Shown here: piece after piece, positions 32,684 to 46,502 of the stretch | Layout of the letters: the number at the start of each line of letters is the position of its first letter | Numbering within the stretch: the first letter of the stretch is position 1 | Source of the DNA: Actinoplanes sp. TFC3 | GTDB taxonomy: Bacteria; Actinomycetota; Actinomycetes; Mycobacteriales; Micromonosporaceae | Assembly (NCBI RefSeq): GCF_001553785.1 | Contig: NZ_LOJP01000001.1 | Span: forward strand, 2,155,561 to 2,205,614 | Direction: 5' to 3' | Length of the DNA: 50,054 bases | Notes under the pieces: model-generated | What the model saw: only the letters and a program-made list of their open reading frames with translations | Databases searched by the model: none | What the model was told of the DNA's origin: nothing | Program-made: the position numbers and the translations under genes

Positions 32684-33240
32684 GCGGGCTGGCGCTGGGC
32701 CGGATCAGCCGGTACGACGTCAAGTCGCGGGTCGGCGATGAGCGCGTCGATGGCGGCTCGGCCGGCGCCGATGCCGGCCCAGTGCGGGTCGACGTCGCTG
32801 ACGAAACACCAGCGCCGATCGGCCGGCCACACGAACGCGGGCGGGTGTACCGCGGTGGACATGTCGAAGCCGCGCAGCAAGGCACAGCTGCGGTACGGCA
32901 GCTCGACGCGAGGACCGGGTAGCAACTGCTGATCCGAGTAGCCGTCCCACAGGCAGGCGAAAAGATCCTGCGGGGTGGTGGTGAACCCGGAGAGCACCCG
33001 CAGCGCGTGTCTGGTCTGTTCGAGGTCCGAGGGGTGATCGTCGGCGACCTCGACGTCGGCCTCGTCCTGACCCGGCTCGACCGGGTCGGGAATGAAGCGC
33101 AGCCGGGCGTACGCCTCGAACCCCTGGGGGCCGAACGTGAGCAGTTGCAGGGCGGGCGTGCCGGACCGGAGGAGCCAGTCCGCTGCGCTCAGGTCCGAGC
33201 CGGAATCGAGTTCCATCGACGTGAGTCCAGCCTCAGGCAC
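32659..33240 (-). CDS. Conserved actinobacterial protein of unknown function
   Basis: 193 residues, soluble, no signal peptide. Recognisable conserved stretches are SAADWLLRSGTPALQLLTFG, FEAYARLRFIPDP and PPAFVWPADRRWCFVSDVDP followed by HWAGIGAG. Aromatic and His-rich motifs suggest an enzyme or binding protein, but I cannot assign a family function. The GTG at 33240 overlaps the end of the upstream membrane-protein gene; an ATG at 33216 is an alternative start. Confidence 0.8.
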   Translation of the reverse strand: MPEAGLTSMELDSGSDLSAADWLLRSGTPALQLLTFGPQGFEAYARLRFIPDPVEPGQDEADVEVADDHPSDLEQTRHALRVLSGFTTTPQDLFACLWDGYSDQQLLPGPRVELPYRSCALLRGFDMSTAVHPPAFVWPADRRWCFVSDVDPHWAGIGAGRAAIDALIADPRLDVVPADPAQRQPAYGLSTTE

Positions 33241-34858
33241 AGGGGGTTCCGCGGTTCAGCGCGTACCGGGCCTCGATGGTGAACGTGCCCGCACCCGGGG
33301 TGATCAGCTCGGTCCATTCGCCGCTCCGGGCCAGGCAGGCGCCGTGGCCGTTGACCACGAGCCAGGGGGACCAGGCGATGCGGATCAGCGACGAGCCGCC
33401 GTGGGGAACGTGCACGGTCAGCGCGTCCGGTCCCGCGTAGCTGACGGTGGCCGGGGCCGAGACCAGCGAGTCCGAATCGGCGACACGGTACAGCTGCCAG
33501 TCGGCGTTCTGCCAGACCAGCGACAGCCAGGCCGGTCCGGTGGTGATGATCTCGGCCTCGGCCAGACCGGCGCTGTCCGGCTCGGCGGTGGGCAGCACGA
33601 CATAACCCACTCCCACGGTACGCAGCCAGGCCCGGTACGCCGCCGCGGTCAGCGTCCCGTCGTAGAACAGCGGGTTGCGTTGCACGTCGGCTTGCCGGTT
33701 CCAGCCGCGGGCCAGGCTGACGTGCGGCGCGATGCTGGACGCCTCGGTGTGGGTGCGCATCGGCACCACTTCGACCCGGCCCTCCTGGGCGTTGCGGCGC
33801 AGCAGCTCGGTGATCAGTGGCTGGGCGTCGGCGGTCGGCTCGGTGCGCACGATGTCGCGGACGGGCTGGGCCAGCGTGCCGATCGCGATCGCGGTGGCCG
33901 CCAGGGAGGTGATGGCCAGTTTGCGGCCCTGCTGGTGGCCCGCGACTCCGGCGCAGATCAGCACCGCCGCTCCGGCCAGCATGATGAGCCGTTCGACGTT
34001 GCTGCCGATCGGCGTCGGCAGGGCCCAGCACAACGCGACGCCCGCGGCATAGACCCAGGCGGCGGAGCGTACGAGTCGCCATTGCGCCGGGACCAGTACG
34101 GCGACGGCAACCGAGCCGGCCACGGTGAGCAGGGCGGCGTACCAGGGGAAGGGTTGCACCCCGGAGAAGGGGAACAGCAGTGCGGTGGCGGCGATGACCA
34201 GCGGCGGCCCCGGCGCGAGCCAGTAGGCGTGCCGGCGGCGTCCGGTCAGGAACAGCGCTGCGGCCAGGACCTCGATGAACAGGCCGGCGACCGGGCTGCA
34301 CAGGGTGGCCACCGTGGCGAGGATTGCCGCCACCGCCGGGCGCGGGCGGCGCGAGCCGGTGCCGGGGACCAGCGCAATGGCCGCCATCAGCACGAACACG
34401 GTGCCGAGCAGGTAGGTGACCCGGCCCGCGGCGAGGTTGGCCCAGATCGCCACGGCCAGCCAGAGGGCCGGCATCAGGGGACGCCGCAGACCGCAGCGGA
34501 TGAGCAGCAGGGCGCCGAAGCAGGCACCGGCGGTGCAGGCGAGCACGCCGGTGGTGCGCACGCCGAGCCAGGCCATCAGGTACGGCGAGATGACGCTGTA
34601 CGAAGCGGGGTGGATGCCGCCGTACCAGGAGAAGTTGTAGGCCGAACCGGGGTGCTGGCGGACGAACGCGGTCCAGGCGTACTGCGCGGCGAGGTCACCG
34701 GCGTCGCGGGCCACCCACACCGCCCAGGCGAGGCTCAGCACACCGGCGAGCAGCCCGGCCAGGGCGATGGGCCGCAGCCGGGCGGGGATCCACTCGGTGG
34801 GGCTGGTCGCCCGGTCGCCGTCTTCGTGCGGCAGAGGGGCGGTGATGACGGGGGGCAC
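33233..34858 (-). CDS. Large polytopic membrane protein, GT-C-like
   Basis: 541 residues with about ten hydrophobic helices in the first two-thirds (e.g. LAGLLAGVLSLAWAVWVARD, LMAAIALVPG, LAITSLAATAIAIGTLAQ) and a ~190-residue soluble C-terminal part ending in a beta-rich segment. The shape (many helices, then an outside domain) and the early loop QYAWTAFVRQHPGSAYNFSW recall GT-C glycosyltransferases or arabinosyl/mannosyl-transferase-like proteins, but no decisive DxD/ExD motif is clear. Function unassigned. GTG start at 34858; an 8-bp stem (34868-34875 with 34900-34907) lies just upstream in the leader. Confidence 0.78.
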   Translation of the reverse strand: MPPVITAPLPHEDGDRATSPTEWIPARLRPIALAGLLAGVLSLAWAVWVARDAGDLAAQYAWTAFVRQHPGSAYNFSWYGGIHPASYSVISPYLMAWLGVRTTGVLACTAGACFGALLLIRCGLRRPLMPALWLAVAIWANLAAGRVTYLLGTVFVLMAAIALVPGTGSRRPRPAVAAILATVATLCSPVAGLFIEVLAAALFLTGRRRHAYWLAPGPPLVIAATALLFPFSGVQPFPWYAALLTVAGSVAVAVLVPAQWRLVRSAAWVYAAGVALCWALPTPIGSNVERLIMLAGAAVLICAGVAGHQQGRKLAITSLAATAIAIGTLAQPVRDIVRTEPTADAQPLITELLRRNAQEGRVEVVPMRTHTEASSIAPHVSLARGWNRQADVQRNPLFYDGTLTAAAYRAWLRTVGVGYVVLPTAEPDSAGLAEAEIITTGPAWLSLVWQNADWQLYRVADSDSLVSAPATVSYAGPDALTVHVPHGGSSLIRIAWSPWLVVNGHGACLARSGEWTELITPGAGTFTIEARYALNRGTPCA

Positions 34859-34981
34859 GGCGGCTAACTCTGCGGGGTCGGCCCGCTCCAGCGCATCATC
34901 CGCAGAGCCGATCTTGCGTGAGACTGCCTACAACTTCCGGCTGAAGCCACGCAAACCGCCCGGTAAAGTCACTCTGCGTAT

Positions 34982-35022
34982 AGCAAAGCCCCGCCACCGA
35001 GGTCCGGTGACGGGGCTTTGCT
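34982..35022 (-). terminator. Terminator of the aconitase gene
   Basis: A 12-bp arm, AGCAAAGCCCCG (34982-34993), pairs perfectly with 35011-35022, and after one mismatch CACCG (34995-34999) pairs with CGGTG (35005-35009). The loop is 5 bases. The stem starts 15 bases beyond the acn stop. The A/T-containing base of the stem provides a short T stretch (CTTTGCT) on either strand. Confidence 0.85.
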
Positions 35023-35037
35023 CTGAACGTACCGAAA

Positions 35038-37812
<2,775 letters not shown>

Positions 37813-37884
37813 GTCAACTCCTTCACACCCAGCGACCGTGAGTAGTCCTCAGCAGTCTCCCGCACCGGCAACGACCGCTCGCCG

Positions 37885-37900
37885 GTTAGGTTTACCTAAC
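37885..37900. promoter_or_regulatory. IdeR/DtxR-like iron box upstream of acn
   Basis: GTTAGGT (37885-37891) and ACCTAAC (37894-37900) form an inverted repeat around two bases. Aligned with the 19-bp IdeR/DtxR consensus as I remember it, the site from 37886 matches about 14 of 19 positions. It lies 73-88 bases upstream of the acn start codon, and the divergent SnoaL-like gene starts 101 bases on the other side. Confidence 0.5.
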
Positions 37901-37919
37901 TCAGCGTTCATCTCGACGA

Positions 37920-37941
37920 GTAAACCGTACGTCCGTCTTGT
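37920..37941. promoter_or_regulatory. Second AcnR-like site, upstream of acn
   Basis: The core CCGTACGTCCGTCTTG (37925-37940) matches 14 of 16 bases of CCGTACGTACGGCTTG at the tetR gene (28859-28874), and 17 of 22 over the full site. It lies about 108-129 bases upstream of the acn start. The shared element supports the AcnR-like regulator acting on aconitase at a distance of 9 kb. Confidence 0.5.
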
Positions 37942-38001
37942 TATTTGACGCAACCCGGACGAGTGGTTTCGTGCCGCGCCGGGCCGGGTATCGCACGCCC
38001 C

Positions 38002-38391
38002 GTGCAGGCACCCACGGATCTGGACCGGCTCACCGACTTCTTCGACCGCTACGGTTCCGCGCTCACTCGCGGTGACGTCGCCGGAATCGCTGGGTGTTAC
38101 GCGCTGCCCGGCATGGTCATCGCCGACTCGTACAGTTTCACCTTCACTTCTCCGGCTGCGGTGGCGTTGTCGTTTCTCGGCGCGGCTCCGGCGTACAACG
38201 AACAGCAGATCGTGGCCGCCCACGCGCAACTTCGCGACGTGCAGCAATTGAGCACGGCCCTGGCGATGGTCGAGGTGGAATGGGAATATCTCGACAGCCT
38301 GGGCAACGCGGTTCCCGGCGAAAGCTACCGTTATCTGCTGCGTTGCGACGCCGCCGGACCCAGGATCACCACGGTCATCGCCACCCGTTGA
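38002..38391 (+). CDS. SnoaL/NTF2-like fold protein
   Basis: 129-residue protein with the NTF2-like pattern: helix LDRLTDFFDRYGSALTRGDV, then AGIAGCYALPGMVIADSYSF and a beta-rich remainder (ALAMVEVEWEYLDSLGNAV ... YRYLLRCD). SnoaL-like proteins are small enzymes or binding domains; no catalytic set is recognisable. The GTG at 38002 is preferred, since a longer frame to a TTG at 37945 would run into the acn regulatory sites. The pullulanase gene starts 14 bases after its stop. Confidence 0.72.
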   Translation: MQAPTDLDRLTDFFDRYGSALTRGDVAGIAGCYALPGMVIADSYSFTFTSPAAVALSFLGAAPAYNEQQIVAAHAQLRDVQQLSTALAMVEVEWEYLDSLGNAVPGESYRYLLRCDAAGPRITTVIATR

Positions 38392-38405
38392 GCGATCATG
38401 TATCC

Positions 38406-41525
<3,120 letters not shown>

Positions 41526-41599
41526 TCACCGGGCTGTACGTGTAGGTCCATCATCGACGGGTATCTCGGTGCGTACCCTGCTCGGGAGAGGTGACCGGC

Positions 41600-42718
41600 A
41601 TGTCGGTTGATCGTGCATCCTCGTCGCTGCCCGACCCGAAGACCGCCCGGGCCGCGCTGGTGGCCGGCCTCCTCCTGGCGGGCGTGCTGTTCGTGGTCGT
41701 CCTGCTGTGGGCGAAGTGGCTGCCGTATGCCACGCGCACGAGCAGCCTGGCCGCGAGTGGCGCCTGGAGCGGGTCGAGCATCCTGAGCGTCGGCGGCGTA
41801 CAACCGGGCGATGCGCCGTCGTGGCAGGCCGCAACGTCCTTCGCTGGGGCTTACCTCACGGCGGTGTGGAAGGCACTGACCGCGGCGCTGCTGATCAGCG
41901 CCGCGGTGCAATCGCTGGTGCCCCGGCGGTGGCTGCTGCGGGTGCTCAACCGGCGCGGGCGGGTGACCAGCGCGGTCGTCGGCGGCCTGTGCAGCACGCC
42001 GTCGATGATGTGCACCTGCTGCACTGCGCCGGTGGCAGTCACCTTGCGCCGCTCGGGGGTGTCAACGGCGGCCGCCCTGGCGTACTGGCTGGGCAATCCC
42101 TTGCTGAACCCGGCGGTGCTGATCTTCCTGGTGCTCGTGGCACCCTGGCAATGGACCGTCACCAGGCTCGTCGTCGGCGTGCTGATCGTGGTGGGCGGTT
42201 CGGCGCTGGTGGCCCGGCTCGTCGAGGGCCGGCAGCCCGCGAGCCGGATGGAGGCGTCCCAGTTGACCGGCGAGGTCGCGGACGCCGCAAGCGCCGAGCC
42301 GGTGGGCCGCGAATGGCTGGCCGGCGCCCCGGCGCGGTTCGGCAAAGCCCTGCTGCGGCTGTCCATCGTACTGATCCCGGAATACCTGATCATGGTCCTG
42401 CTCATCGGTGCGTTCCGCGGCTGGCTGTTCCCGATCGGCACAACCCTCGGCTCCGGCGTGGTGGTCGTGATGCTCGCCGCGATCGCCGGCACGCTGCTGG
42501 TGATCCCCACCGCCGGGGAGATCCCGATCCTGCAGGGCCTGGCTCTCGCCGGTGTCGCTTTGGGACCCCTTGGCGCCCTGCTGGTGACGCTACCCGCGGT
42601 CAGCCTGCCCGGAATCGCCATGGTCGGCCGGGCACTGGGGTGGCGCACCACCGCGTTGACCACCGCGATGGTCATCGCCGGCGGCGTTCTCGGAGCCGGC
42701 CTGCTCACCGTGCTGTAA
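41600..42718 (+). CDS. ArsP/DUF318-family permease
   Basis: 372-residue integral membrane protein with about nine helices. Two permease repeats are seen; the first carries the Cys-rich signature GLCSTPSMMCTCCTAPVAVT, the second the matching GTLLVIPTAGEIPILQGLAL. Members include ArsP, which exports organoarsenicals, and uncharacterised permeases; the vicinal Cys cluster would suit a thiophilic metal or metalloid substrate. No arsR-type regulator is adjacent. ATG at 41600 with GGAGAGG 8-9 bases before; a GTG three codons earlier is possible. Confidence 0.83.
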   Translation: MSVDRASSSLPDPKTARAALVAGLLLAGVLFVVVLLWAKWLPYATRTSSLAASGAWSGSSILSVGGVQPGDAPSWQAATSFAGAYLTAVWKALTAALLISAAVQSLVPRRWLLRVLNRRGRVTSAVVGGLCSTPSMMCTCCTAPVAVTLRRSGVSTAAALAYWLGNPLLNPAVLIFLVLVAPWQWTVTRLVVGVLIVVGGSALVARLVEGRQPASRMEASQLTGEVADAASAEPVGREWLAGAPARFGKALLRLSIVLIPEYLIMVLLIGAFRGWLFPIGTTLGSGVVVVMLAAIAGTLLVIPTAGEIPILQGLALAGVALGPLGALLVTLPAVSLPGIAMVGRALGWRTTALTTAMVIAGGVLGAGLLTVL

Positions 42719-42732
42719 CCAATCCAGATCGC

Positions 42733-42828
42733 TCAGCGGCTCAGCCACGAACGCACCTTCACCGAACGGTCGCGCGCCAGCCGCAGCAAATCTTCTCCGG
42801 GCATGTCCAGATCCTGAAATGCCTTGGA
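42733..42828 (-). pseudogene. Possible remnant of a leucine-rich-variant/HEAT-repeat gene
   Basis: About 31 codons open on the minus strand between a TAG (42829-42831) and a stop at 42733 read SKAFQDLDMPGEDLLRLARD, then RSVKVRSWLSR. The pattern (hydrophobic-E-DLLxxLAxDxxxxVR) resembles the end of LRV or HEAT-type repeats (D-x-LLxRLAxDxxxxVRxxLA). No gene body remains. The rest of this 166-base gap shows nothing else. Confidence 0.25.
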
Positions 42829-42884
42829 CTACCCAACCGAAATCGGTACACGGGCCAGATCCCACAGCTTCCGCGCGATTCGGG

Positions 42885-43331
42885 CTATTTTGGGGCGTAA
42901 TCGGCGATGACGAAGCAGGTGTTGTCCTCGTTGCTCTGGTCCTCGGAGACGTCGAACGCGATCCGTACCGGGTGCCCGTCGGCGGGGTCGGCGCTTGTCG
43001 TCATCTGGCCGCCGTCGTCGGCCGCGGTCTGGGCGAGTTCCATCAGGCCGCCCAGCGTCGGCACCTCGATCTCCTCCTCGCCGGCGGCCGTTCTGCCGTC
43101 CGTACGCTCGATCGAGGCGACCTCGCCGCCGGCCACCGTGACCCGGTAGACGCCCAGCGACTCCTTGCCCTCGCAACGCCGCTCGACCACGTAGGTGTAG
43201 TTCGCCGGTTCCGTCCACGCCGGCGGCGAGGCGGCAGGCTGGGAGGCCCTGGGCGCCCGCTCCGGCTCGGCGGAAGAGGTACAGCCGGCCACCAGCAGCA
43301 AGGCAGCGCCCACCGTCGGCCACGCACGCAC
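42885..43331 (-). CDS. Secreted lipoprotein, DUF6174-like
   Basis: 148 residues from the GTG at 43331, preceded by GGGAG. A signal peptide ends at the lipobox LLLVAGC, followed by a Ser/Pro/Ala linker. The mature domain (NYTYVVERRCEGKESLGVYR, VTVAGGEVASIE ... DNTCFVIADYAPK) has two Cys that could form a disulfide and resembles small actinobacterial lipoproteins of the DUF6174 type. Function unknown. A longer frame to 43391 would put ~20 residues before the signal peptide and is rejected. Confidence 0.78.
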   Translation of the reverse strand: MRAWPTVGAALLLVAGCTSSAEPERAPRASQPAASPPAWTEPANYTYVVERRCEGKESLGVYRVTVAGGEVASIERTDGRTAAGEEEIEVPTLGGLMELAQTAADDGGQMTTSADPADGHPVRIAFDVSEDQSNEDNTCFVIADYAPK

Positions 43332-43500
43332 GTCGATCAACTCCCGCCGGAAGACACCACCGGCCCGCCATACTCCCCGAGAAGACCTCAAGCGGCAACC
43401 ACGAACAAGTGATCCGGGGTACGCCGCCCAGCACCAGCCGCGATCGTCACCTCAGGACGCCGGGGCGCCCAGGCGGTCGTGCACGGCGTTCACCCACGGC

Positions 43501-43839
43501 TCAACCGGGTGCGCGCATTCGCCAGGCGTCGGTCACCAATTCCTTCAGGCGCTCGGCATTCACCTCGGCCAGCCGCAGCATCACCAACGGCAGCCCGTCA
43601 TAGCCCGGCATGGTGAAGAACAGATCAGGCTCCCCGAGAACCAGCGCCTGCTTCTCGGCCTCATCACCGACAAAGAGCACCGCTGTATCGGTACGGATGA
43701 CGCGCGGCTTTCCCGGCCGGCGCTCCGGATAGGACCACACGAAGCCCTTGCCGCCCACCCGGAAGTCGAAGCCGTCGCTGGCAATCTCCTCAACTCCGGG
43801 CAGACCGAGCGCAATCCGCCGTACGTCATCGGCATGCAT
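43501..43839 (-). CDS. MmcQ/YjbR family protein
   Basis: 112-residue protein with the MmcQ/YjbR double-wing fold: MHADDVRRIALGLPGVEEIA, GFDFRVGGKGFVWS and FFTMPGYDGLPLVMLRLAEV. The family binds DNA in some reports but its role is uncertain. TAGGGT with a 6-base spacer before the ATG is identical over 15 bases to the merR start region at 29655-29669. The 187 bases between it and the sigma gene stop hold an open frame with no recognisable family. Confidence 0.88.
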   Translation of the reverse strand: MHADDVRRIALGLPGVEEIASDGFDFRVGGKGFVWSYPERRPGKPRVIRTDTAVLFVGDEAEKQALVLGEPDLFFTMPGYDGLPLVMLRLAEVNAERLKELVTDAWRMRAPG

Positions 43840-44026
43840 GCGCCGACCCTACGCGTGCGGCCCTCAGCGCGTGCTCCCCGAGCCGCGAACCGCGCAGCCG
43901 GCGCCTGGTGGACAGCGGGTTCGGCGACGGCCATCGCGTCGAGCAGGGCCCGGGCCGCCAACTCGCCGATGCGGCCGACACCATGGCTCATCGCCGTGGT
44001 GTTCTTCTGGTCTTCGGGCCGCGCTG

Positions 44027-44572
44027 TCAAACCGCTAGCAGGTATTCGCGGACGTCGGCGCGGGCCTGGTGGATGCGGGATTTCACGGTGCCCTCCGCAA
44101 TGCCGAGCTGGGCCGCGATCTCGCGGTAGTCAAGCTGGCACACATCACGCAGGACCATCGGCGCAACCAGATCCGGTCGGCGGGCTTCGAGACGGTCGAG
44201 CGCCTCCAGCAGGTCCAGCCGGGAACCCGCGATCACGCTGGTGGTGCGCGGATCGGCCGGCTCGACCGGGAGCACGTCATGGGCCTGCTCCACCGCACGG
44301 CGTTTGAGCGAACGGTAGGTCTGCCGGGCGCTGTTGGCGGTCACCACGTGCAGCCAGGTGGAAAAGCGGGAGCGGGACTCGAACCCGCCGATGTGCCGGG
44401 CCACCTGCACCAGCACGTCCTGGCAGGCTTCCTCGGCATCCTGGTAACACGGCAGGAACCGGGCGCACCGGCGCAGCACATCCGGGCGGATGGCCCCCAG
44501 CAGGTCGTTGAGCGCGGTGCGGTCACCGGCGGCCGCCCGGCCGGCCAGAACCTCGTGGTGATCGGTCAGCAT
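44027..44572 (-). CDS. ECF-type RNA polymerase sigma factor
   Basis: 181 residues. Region 2 (DAEEACQDVLVQVARHIGGF, SRFSTWLHVVTANSARQTYR) contacts the -10 and core enzyme; region 4 (LDYREIAAQLGIAEGTVKSR) is the -35-binding helix-turn-helix. No anti-sigma gene follows on the same strand. Instead a membrane Ser/Thr kinase gene is divergent, 29 bases away, which suggests control by phosphorylation, as known for kinase-linked ECF groups. ATG at 44572 with GGGGGAAA as ribosome site; TATGAT is a likely -10 on this strand. Confidence 0.92.
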   Translation of the reverse strand: MLTDHHEVLAGRAAAGDRTALNDLLGAIRPDVLRRCARFLPCYQDAEEACQDVLVQVARHIGGFESRSRFSTWLHVVTANSARQTYRSLKRRAVEQAHDVLPVEPADPRTTSVIAGSRLDLLEALDRLEARRPDLVAPMVLRDVCQLDYREIAAQLGIAEGTVKSRIHQARADVREYLLAV

Positions 44573-44587
44573 CGTTTCCCCCGGTGA

Positions 44588-44598
44588 TCATAGTATGA
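44588..44598. promoter_or_regulatory. Overlapping divergent -10 elements of the sigma factor and kinase genes
   Basis: TCATAGTATGA (44588-44598) is an 11-base palindrome with one central base. Read on + it gives TAGTAT (44591-44596), 5 bases before the kinase GTG; read on - it gives TATGA plus T for the sigma gene. The two promoters would compete for the same few bases, so the genes cannot be initiated independently. Confidence 0.45.
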
Positions 44599-44601
44599 GC
44601 C

Positions 44602-45921
44602 GTGTCCATTCCTGCCCGGGTCGGGCGTTACCGCGTCGAGCGGCGTCTTGGGTCCGGTGCGTTCGCCACGGTGTGGCTGGCCGAGGACGATCAGCTTGAG
44701 TCGTGGGTGGCCATCAAGGTGCTGGCCGACAACTGGGCGCACCAGCCGGATGTGCGGGCGCGTTTCGAGCAGGAGGCCCAGGTGCTGCGCCGCGCGGAGT
44801 CCGAGCGGCTGGTGCGCATTCTCGACGTCGGGGAGCTGCCCGACGGGCGTCCGTACCAGGTGATGACGTACGCGGGCGGTGGCACGCTGGCGCAGCGGCT
44901 GGCCAAGGGGCCGATGCCGGTGCGCGAGGCGCTGGGCACGGCGGTGGCGATCGCGCGGGCGACCGAGGATCTGCACGAATCCGGTGTGCTGCACCGCGAC
45001 TTGAAGCCGTCCAATGTGCTCATCGCCACGATCCGGGGCTCCGAGCGGGTGCTGGTGGCAGATTTGGGGCTGGCGAAGGCTATCGCGTACGCGTCCGGGT
45101 TCACGGTCGTGGCCGGCACCCCGGGGTACATGGCTCCCGAACAGTCCCGCCCCGGTGGAGGACTGGATGTGCGCGCCGATGTGTACGCGGTGGGCGCTTT
45201 GACGTACGAGATGCTCACCAGACAACCGCCCAGCGCAACCAAGCCGGTCGAGCCCTCCAGGCTGCGGCCCGGTGTCTCCCGGGCGGTGGACCGCATCGTC
45301 ATGCGGGCGCTGGCGGCTGAGCGGGACCGGCGCTGGCCCTCCGCCGCGGCGTTCGCCGACGCCTTGGACGCCGTACTCGCCACACCCCGGCAGCACCGCA
45401 ACCGGATCGGGCAAGCGGTCGGACGGCTGACCGGCACGGTGCTCGCGCTGGCCTGCTTGGCGCTGACCGCCGGATCCGTGCACACCGAGCGGTGGGTGTG
45501 GGTCAGCGATGCCTCCGGTGCCGTGTCGCTCGCGGTGCCCCCCGCCTGGGCCGGGCAGCTCAAGGACGCGGGATGGAACCCGGCCGCAGTCGGTTTGCCG
45601 GCCGCTCAGCAACCCGGGTTGTCCGTAGCGCAGGACATCAATCTCTGGGGTACGGAGGACAGCGCCGGGCCAGGTGTCTTCGCCGGCACCGCCCCACGGG
45701 AGATCGAGGCGACGGACCTGCCCGTGCACCCCCGTTGTGCGCGGCAACCCGGCCGGACGGTCACGGTGAACGGCTCGACCGGCCGGGCCACGCGGTACAC
45801 GGGCTGCGCCGGCACCTCGATCTCCTACAGCGAGGTCGCGGCCGGCCGGCTCTACGTGCAGATCAAGCAGATCGGCGACGAGGACCTGACCGACGCGATC
45901 CTGCGTACCGTTCACGCGTAG
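44602..45921 (+). CDS. Transmembrane Ser/Thr protein kinase with extracellular sensor
   Basis: Hanks-type kinase, 439 residues. Kinase domain 8-260: glycine loop LGSGAFATVW, ATP Lys39 (VAIKVLAD), catalytic loop LHRDLKPSNVLI, DLG in place of DFG (LVADLGLAKA), and GTPGYMAPEQS. A juxtamembrane linker leads to one helix (about 275-295, GTVLALACLALTAGSV), then ~145 residues outside, with a Cys pair (HPRCARQPG, RYTGCAGTS) probably bridged. The outside domain is not PASTA; I cannot name it. Divergent from the ECF sigma gene, a probable phosphorylation target. GTG start at 44602, leaderless. Confidence 0.9.
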   Translation: MSIPARVGRYRVERRLGSGAFATVWLAEDDQLESWVAIKVLADNWAHQPDVRARFEQEAQVLRRAESERLVRILDVGELPDGRPYQVMTYAGGGTLAQRLAKGPMPVREALGTAVAIARATEDLHESGVLHRDLKPSNVLIATIRGSERVLVADLGLAKAIAYASGFTVVAGTPGYMAPEQSRPGGGLDVRADVYAVGALTYEMLTRQPPSATKPVEPSRLRPGVSRAVDRIVMRALAAERDRRWPSAAAFADALDAVLATPRQHRNRIGQAVGRLTGTVLALACLALTAGSVHTERWVWVSDASGAVSLAVPPAWAGQLKDAGWNPAAVGLPAAQQPGLSVAQDINLWGTEDSAGPGVFAGTAPREIEATDLPVHPRCARQPGRTVTVNGSTGRATRYTGCAGTSISYSEVAAGRLYVQIKQIGDEDLTDAILRTVHA

Positions 45922-46241
45922 CAGCGCTGGTTGTTGTCCTGCAGCGCCAGCGGGACGACCTTGCCCTCACCGCCCGGCGCTCCCTTCAGCGGCGCCACCA
46001 TCTGGCAGTCCCCGGTCACCGGTCCGTTCACCGGCTTGAACCACCTGCCGATCAGGCCGGTCGCGGTGGCGTCGGCCGGACTCCTCCCGAGCCGCAGGGA
46101 CCCCATTCCTTGCGGGCCCAGGACGGTGGGTTGCGGGGCTTTCGTGGTGGGCTCGGCCTTGGCCGGCGGGCTGGAACTCGTGACAGCCGACAGGGACGGA
46201 GCTGCCGAGGTGGGGGCAACGGTCAGGGTGGCGCGCTTCAT
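45912..46241 (-). CDS. Small hypothetical protein
   Basis: 109 residues from the ATG at 46241. The first half is Ser/Thr/Pro/Ala-rich (TSAAPSLSAVTSSSPPAKAE) and the second half has a compact pattern with two Cys (GDCQMVAPLKG and the C-terminal NNQRCYA). The Pro/Thr linker and paired cysteines look like an exported protein, but no signal peptide is seen from this start; an upstream extension in the same frame to 46442 does not supply one. I do not recognise a family. The end overlaps the kinase gene by 10 bases. The 261 bases between it and the peptidase gene contain nothing else clear. Confidence 0.5.
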   Translation of the reverse strand: MKRATLTVAPTSAAPSLSAVTSSSPPAKAEPTTKAPQPTVLGPQGMGSLRLGRSPADATATGLIGRWFKPVNGPVTGDCQMVAPLKGAPGGEGKVVPLALQDNNQRCYA

Positions 46242-46502
46242 CGGGAACCCTTCGCAGCTAGGTGGTGTCCTCCCCTGCGATGCGGGTGCCTGGCGTTTGG
46301 TTCGGGCTAACCAGGTTACGAAGCGATAACGGCCTGCGTTCCGTCTCTGTTGTGTGCAGGCGCAAATGGCGTTGCGGAGCCGGCGCGAACTGGGCGACGG
46401 CTGGTGGTGGGTTGCCTGGCGCTCCCGCACTTCCCTTGCCACGTGAGGTACCTCGGGCCGGCCCGGTCCAGCCCACGCCGGCCCGACCCGCTACGTCTTG
46501 GC

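Noticed and set aside
43581..44030. Minus-strand frame downstream of the sigma factor, a possible anti-sigma gene
   Set aside because: It overlaps the MmcQ/YjbR gene by 259 bases, starts with TTG, and shows neither a membrane helix nor the zinc-binding H-x3-C-x2-C motif of anti-sigma factors.
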